From the NCBI GenBank assembly GCA_965222445.1, contig CBDCTY010000002.1, forward strand, positions 2,666,001 through 2,730,000: 64,000 nt of DNA, in the 5' to 3' direction. The first letter of the stretch is position 1, and every line of letters starts with the position of its first letter. This DNA comes from GCA-958296115 sp965222445. GTDB taxonomy: Bacteria > Chloroflexota > Dehalococcoidia > Lucifugimonadales > CAJWER01. The position numbers and the translations under genes are program-made. A model generated the notes under the pieces. It ran no database searches. It worked only from the letters and a program-made list of their open reading frames with translations, and was not told the DNA's origin. Positions 60,741-64,000 of the stretch are shown one piece after another.

Positions 60741-62030
60741 CTACTGGGGCGGGGAGCGGCCTGTGTTTGTGGAGTCGATGGGTGCGGCCCAGGGGTCCGG
60801 TTCGTGCCAGTGCCGTTCGAGTCTTTCCTTTATTCTACGCTCGGCGGGGGTGAGCTCCACTCGGGCGGGCTTGTCCTGCTTTTCCTCCTCGTTACGCTGG
60901 GAGCCTGGGTGCTTTCCGAGAGTGGCGGCCCTGGCGGCTCCGTCCCGGCGCCGTTGTGTTCGGGTGCGTCGTGTTTGGGGCCGTCTTGCAGGGAGAGTTT
61001 CTAGTTGGGATCCTTCGGCGGACTCAGGGTGAACGGAGCCTGCAACGAGCTCAGGCCCTTCGACCCGTTCGACAGGCTCAGGGGAGCCAGGCTCAGGGTG
61101 AACGGAGCCTGCAACGAGCTCAGACCCTTCGACAGGCTCAGGGTGAACGGAGCCTGCAACGAGCTCAGGCCCTTCGACCTGTTCGACAGGCTCAGGGGAG
61201 CCAGGCTCAGGGTGAACGGAGCCTGCAACGGTGCTCAGGACAGGGTCAGTGGGATGGGTTCCCGCCCCGTATCGAGTACGGGGCAGGCTCTCCGCGGGAA
61301 TGACGATTTGGCGGGGCTCAGGGTGAGCGGATCCTTCGACGGTGCTCAGGACAGGCTCGGTACGAGCGGGGTTGGCTGCGGTGCGACGGCCCCCGCCGCC
61401 CCCCTGGGTTCCCGCCCCGTATCGAGTACGGGGCAGGCTCTCCGCGGGAATCCCCGACTGCTCGGGGACAGGCTCCCGGGGAGTTGGTTCGGGCTGCTCG
61501 TCGCGGACTATGTGTACGATGAGCTCCTTGGCGGCGGCGATCCTGTGGTGGGTCTTGAAGCCGTCGTTCCTGTCCTGCATGACGTCGTCGAGGAAGTCGA
61601 TGATGGTGCCGGCGTCGGCGGTCTGGGCTCGGATGAGCCTGGCCATGAGGAATTCATCTATCCCAGAGAGCACAGTGAGGAAGTCTCGCGTAAGGGTGGC
61701 CGGGGCGTTCAGGGTCACGGCCACCAGGCTCCTCTCCTCGGCGGCGCAGGGGTCGGCGGGGTCGGGGCGTCCATTGATGGAGTGACCGCATGAGACGCCG
61801 CGGTACTCGGCAAGGAACCTGGCGGCGGCCTTGGACTTGTGCTTTTCGAGCTGCTTGGCGGCGTCGATCCTGTGGCAGAGCTCGGCGCCGTCGATCCTGT
61901 CCTCCATGACGTCGAGGAAGAAGTCGATGATGCGCTTGCCGTCGTCGGTCTTCTCGCGGACGATGTCGGCGAGAGTGGGCGGCTTCCGCTCCGTTGTTGT
62001 TTCTGTTGAGTGCGTGCTGGTATCGGACAT
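60741..62030 (-). CDS. Unrecognised protein with duplicated helical module and translated genome repeats
   Basis: 429 residues from ATG 62030. The N-terminal part holds two copies of a ~45-residue helical module, REKTDDGKRIIDFFLDVMED with CHRIDAAKQL, and RAQTADAGTIIDFLDDVMQD with HHRIAAAKEL. I do not recognise this module. The middle (about residues 180-330) is the translation of repeats: IPAESLPRTRYGAGT occurs twice and matches the ccccgta/tacgggg unit. ELVAGSVHPEP with PVEGSEL or PVEQVEGPEL repeats five times and matches the TTCGACAGGCTCAGG unit. A basic tail ends ERRIKERLERHWHEPDPWAA. The frame survives all insertions, so the gene may be expressed, with the repeats as a disordered linker. 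Confidence 0.55.
   Translation of the reverse strand: MSDTSTHSTETTTERKPPTLADIVREKTDDGKRIIDFFLDVMEDRIDGAELCHRIDAAKQLEKHKSKAAARFLAEYRGVSCGHSINGRPDPADPCAAEERSLVAVTLNAPATLTRDFLTVLSGIDEFLMARLIRAQTADAGTIIDFLDDVMQDRNDGFKTHHRIAAAKELIVHIVRDEQPEPTPREPVPEQSGIPAESLPRTRYGAGTQGGGGGRRTAANPARTEPVLSTVEGSAHPEPRQIVIPAESLPRTRYGAGTHPTDPVLSTVAGSVHPEPGSPEPVEQVEGPELVAGSVHPEPVEGSELVAGSVHPEPGSPEPVERVEGPELVAGSVHPESAEGSQLETLPARRPQTRRTRTQRRRDGAARAATLGKHPGSQRNEEEKQDKPARVELTPAERRIKERLERHWHEPDPWAAPIDSTNTGRSPPQ
61023..61345. repeat. Amplified ctcagggtgaacggagcctg / ttcgacaggctcagg repeats
   Basis: Units beginning ctcagggtgaacggagcc start at 61023, 61092, 61137 and 61206, giving periods of 69, 45 and 69. A diverged fifth begins near 61319. 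The 24-base difference is one extra ttcgac(c/a)ggttcgacaggctcagg-type insert. All periods are multiples of three and stay in frame with the minus-strand gene. A single unit also occurs at ~25650. Confidence 0.8.
61259..61477. repeat. Two palindromic repeat copies inside the gene
   Basis: Copies at 61259-61303 and 61407-61450 share the core cccgccccgtatcgagtacg followed by gggcaggctctccgcgggaa. The second is extended by a cccgactgctcgggg hairpin. Both are read in the same minus-strand frame as IPAESLPRTRYGAG. Confidence 0.8.
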
Positions 62031-62546
62031 GCGTTCTATTATGGGGGAGGGATGGGGGTGTGTCAAGGGGGGAATGTCTGAACTGTGATTTTGGGGGATT
62101 AGGGTGATTGGAGTGATTTGGGAGAGAGGGAGGGATTGTCTGAATCAGGATTCTGGGATTTGGGTGATTGGCAGGATTGGGGAGCCGGGGATGGGTTCCC
62201 GCCCCCGCCCCGTATCGAGTACGGGGCAGGCTCTGCGCGGGGGCATGCTGTCACGGGAACGACGGTGGTGGGTGCGACCGGCACACCAAGGGATGAAAAT
62301 GGCTCCGCCGTCGCCAGTCCGAGTTGACGACAGCAGCCGGGGACTGGATGGGGGACGGTTCCTGCAGAGCAGGAATCCGGCGTGCGCCGGAATGACGGAT
62401 GTGGTGGGTGGCTGGTTTCTTTACGCCGCACCGGGGAGGGCGGGTTTCAAACCCGCCCCTATGGGAGCCGTGACAGACGCGGGAGGGGGAGATTCTTGTC
62501 TTGGGGGATTGACGTGATTGGGAAGCCGGGGCTCCCTCGTCCCCGC
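62031..62546. repeat. Repeat-rich gap
   Basis: No gene is visible. In order: imperfect repeats of gggatt(a/t)gggtgattgg (62090-62190), a ccccgta/tacgggg palindrome (62194-62245), a hairpin pair around ggttcctgcagagcaggaat and ccggcgtgcgccgg (62343-62400), and the gggcgggtttcaaacccgccc palindrome (62438-62458). Open frames here translate only repeats. Confidence 0.7.
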
Positions 62547-63530
62547 CTACCTATCCCACTCGATAATGACCCCGAGAGCCTCGTTCGGGTTCTCGTACAG
62601 GTAGTGGTACGCCTCTGGCGTCTGCTCCCACTGGTACCTGTGCGTGATCAGCGGGTCTACCCTGATGCGTCCGTCCGTCAGCATATCCGCCGTATCCCGC
62701 ATATCCGTCTCGCTCGGCCCGCCGGGCGACCTCCAGTAGCCGCCGATCATCTGCTTGTTCATCATTAGGCCGCTGTCCAGCCGCAGGGGCTGCCCCTGGT
62801 ACAGTGCAATCAGGTGCACGACGCCGTCGCGCTTGACCATCCTCATCGTCTGCTCAAAGGACTTGACCCCGGCGAATCCGCCGACACACTCGACAACCAC
62901 GTCTGCGCCCTCGCCTCCCGTCAGGTCCATCACGGCGTCCACCGAGTCGACCTCGGAGACGTTTATCGTCTCGTCCGCGCCGCACCTGCTTGAGATGTCC
63001 AGCCTGAAGTCATACGCGTCCGTCGTGATCACGCGGCTTGGCTGGCGCTGCCGTACGGCCTGTGAATACAGGTTGCCGACCAGCCCCTGTCCCTGCACGA
63101 CCACCGTGTCGCCGGGCTCGATCGGGGTGGTCCTCGACCAGGCGACGCCTCCGGCTGCAAGCGGCAGGAACGTGGCGGCGTCGTAGTCGATGTCGCCAGG
63201 AAGGGCTGAGACTCGCGGCCTGCGGTCGCCGCTCCCGGCTCCGGCGGCGTACTGGGCGTGGGGCCCCATGACCATCACACGCTGTCCGATGCTGTACCCC
63301 TCCACTTCGGGGCCGGCGTTCACCACGTCGCCGGCGTCCGAGTACCCCATCATGCTTGGCGGAAGCGCTTCCTCGGCCACGTACCGCTTGAAGAGCTCCG
63401 AGCCGCGGCTTATCAGGCTCCGCTTCACCTCGACCACCACGCCGTCCGGGTCCGGTTGTGGAATGTCGGCCTCCAGCATCTGGACGTTGCCGAAACCTTC
63501 GAGCTTCACCAGCTGCTTCATCTTTGTCAT
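62547..63530 (-). CDS. Medium-chain (zinc-type) alcohol dehydrogenase family protein
   Basis: 327 residues from ATG 63530 (GGAGGGAGCGC upstream). A GroES-like N-terminal half (SLISRGSELFKRYVAEEALP, GYSDAGDVVNAGPEVEGYSI, GQRVMVMGPHAQYAA) and a Rossmann half (GDTVVVQGQGLVGNLYSQAV, GEGADVVVECVGG, RDGVVHLIALYQGQPLRL). The structural-zinc cysteines of classical alcohol dehydrogenases are absent and the catalytic Cys position is Ser. It may be zinc-independent, as in the bacteriochlorophyllide/threonine-dehydrogenase-like subgroups. Substrate unknown; it stands alone. Confidence 0.85.
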   Translation of the reverse strand: MTKMKQLVKLEGFGNVQMLEADIPQPDPDGVVVEVKRSLISRGSELFKRYVAEEALPPSMMGYSDAGDVVNAGPEVEGYSIGQRVMVMGPHAQYAAGAGSGDRRPRVSALPGDIDYDAATFLPLAAGGVAWSRTTPIEPGDTVVVQGQGLVGNLYSQAVRQRQPSRVITTDAYDFRLDISSRCGADETINVSEVDSVDAVMDLTGGEGADVVVECVGGFAGVKSFEQTMRMVKRDGVVHLIALYQGQPLRLDSGLMMNKQMIGGYWRSPGGPSETDMRDTADMLTDGRIRVDPLITHRYQWEQTPEAYHYLYENPNEALGVIIEWDR

Positions 63531-63595
63531 GCGCTCCCTCCTGCTGCCGCCATATCATATTCCCAGCCGTACGCCCGCGCAAAGCCATTGGTACG

Positions 63596-63823
63596 AAATA
63601 GACGGAAGCACCCCAATCCGTCATTCCGGCCTTGAGCCGGAATCCATCCCCGGCCGCTGCCGTCGACACACGCGGATGAGCGCGGCTATCTTCATCCCCC
63701 TTTGGTGCCAAATAGACGGAAGCGCCCCAATCCGTCATTCCGGCCTTGAGCCGGAATCCATCCCCGGCCGCTGCCGTCGACACACGCGGATGAACGCCGC
63801 CGTTTCATTCCCTTTGTGATCCC
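63596..63823. repeat. 114-bp direct tandem duplication with dRS3-like hairpins
   Basis: Copy 1 starts at 63596 and copy 2 at 63710 with aaatagacggaagc. Each contains gtcattccggccttgagccg and the trailing gaatccatccccggccgctg block. The copies differ by a few bases and diverge in the last ~25. The rest of the gap up to 63974 shows no gene. Confidence 0.75.
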
Positions 63824-63974
63824 TCTGCGCCCTCTGCCGTGCATTCTCTCCTCACCCCTCCCAATAGACCTCTTCCTCTGTTTCCTCTGTGGTGAATATC
63901 CCAACTCCCGGTGGCAGCCCGACGTTTGCGCCATGTATAATCCGCGCGGTGACGGACCTGGGAGCATAGGCGAT

Positions 63975-64000
63975 ATGGCGTTCGATCTCCTCATACGCAA
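63975..64000 (+). CDS. Start of a probable amidohydrolase (cut by window edge)
   Basis: ATG 63975 reads MAFDLLIR before the window ends. MAFDLLIRNG is a common opening of N-acyl-D-amino-acid deacylase and dihydroorotase-like amidohydrolases, but eight residues are slim evidence. GGGAGCATAGG lies upstream, and a TATAAT hexamer at 63936-63941 could be its -10 box, with no good -35 box. Confidence 0.4.

Noticed and set aside
61023..61345. CRISPR array
   Set aside because: Units are directly adjacent or separated by further repeat, there are no unique spacers of constant length, and no cas genes are present.
61005..61793. 262-residue plus-strand ORF with VSSTGQALRG phrases
   Set aside because: It is made only of translated dispersed repeats and antisense of the minus-strand gene; it has no unique domain.

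Overview
The window is high-GC bacterial DNA with long intergenic hairpin repeats, GTG starts and large paralogous families. The style (many Gfo/Idh/MocA-type oxidoreductases, DppABC-type importers, surface proteins with Thr-Pro linkers, a Gram-positive-type GAAC-N4-GTTC SOS box, dispersed GTCATTCCCGC hairpins) suggests a Chloroflexota genome of the Dehalococcoidia/SAR202 kind. That assignment is inference from style, not from a marker gene. No rRNA, tRNA or CRISPR array was seen.

Layout. 1-2.7 kb: the tail of an unrecognised protein, then a broken PLP histidine decarboxylase gene overlapping a small two-ACT-domain gene. 3.1-4.8 kb: a decayed DDE insertion sequence. 4.9-8.6 kb: a MarR regulator with a SlyA-like operator, then a cysteine hydrolase, an MFS exporter and an FMN reductase. 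8.6-10.2 kb: an intact-looking IS66 element with perfect 15-bp ends. 10.2-14.1 kb (minus): a frameshifted surface protein with Thr-Pro linkers and FN3 domains, plus a small secreted protein. 14.1-15.6 kb: an IS701/IS4-type element with perfect 19-bp ends, inserted at the ribosome-binding site of the surface gene; its transposase carries an in-frame palindromic repeat. 15.8-17.5 kb: a DUF2207-like membrane gene interrupted by TAG. 17.8-24.1 kb: an SDR epimerase, an SOS-controlled imuB-like/dnaE2 mutagenesis operon, and ferritin.

24.4-53.2 kb is the most striking part, an island built from repeated modules: four Gfo/Idh/MocA oxidoreductases (two at each edge), three deacetylase-like proteins of about 595 residues, three transglutaminase-like proteins of about 382 residues, one Kelch protein, two peptide-type substrate-binding lipoproteins with N-terminal 17-residue repeats (6 versus 9 copies), two nearly identical DppB permeases and one DppC. 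No importer ATPase gene is present. The genes could form an uptake and processing route for an amino-sugar or peptide-linked polymer, but this is inference. Inside the island sits a fusion of a UPF0718 permease with an FG-GAP/ASPIC-UnbV extracellular protein.

53.3-60.7 kb: two very large FtsX-type permeases joined by a GTGA overlap, without an ATPase gene. 60.7-64 kb: a gene that translates genome repeats into its own protein, a repeat-rich gap, a medium-chain dehydrogenase and the first codons of a probable amidohydrolase.

Several genes carry single-base defects or non-canonical starts (TAG at 1458 and 16671; CTG starts at 20227 and 37232; ATA at 43251; a frameshift near 13.52 kb). These may be real decay, recoding or assembly error, and reads should be checked before interpretation.
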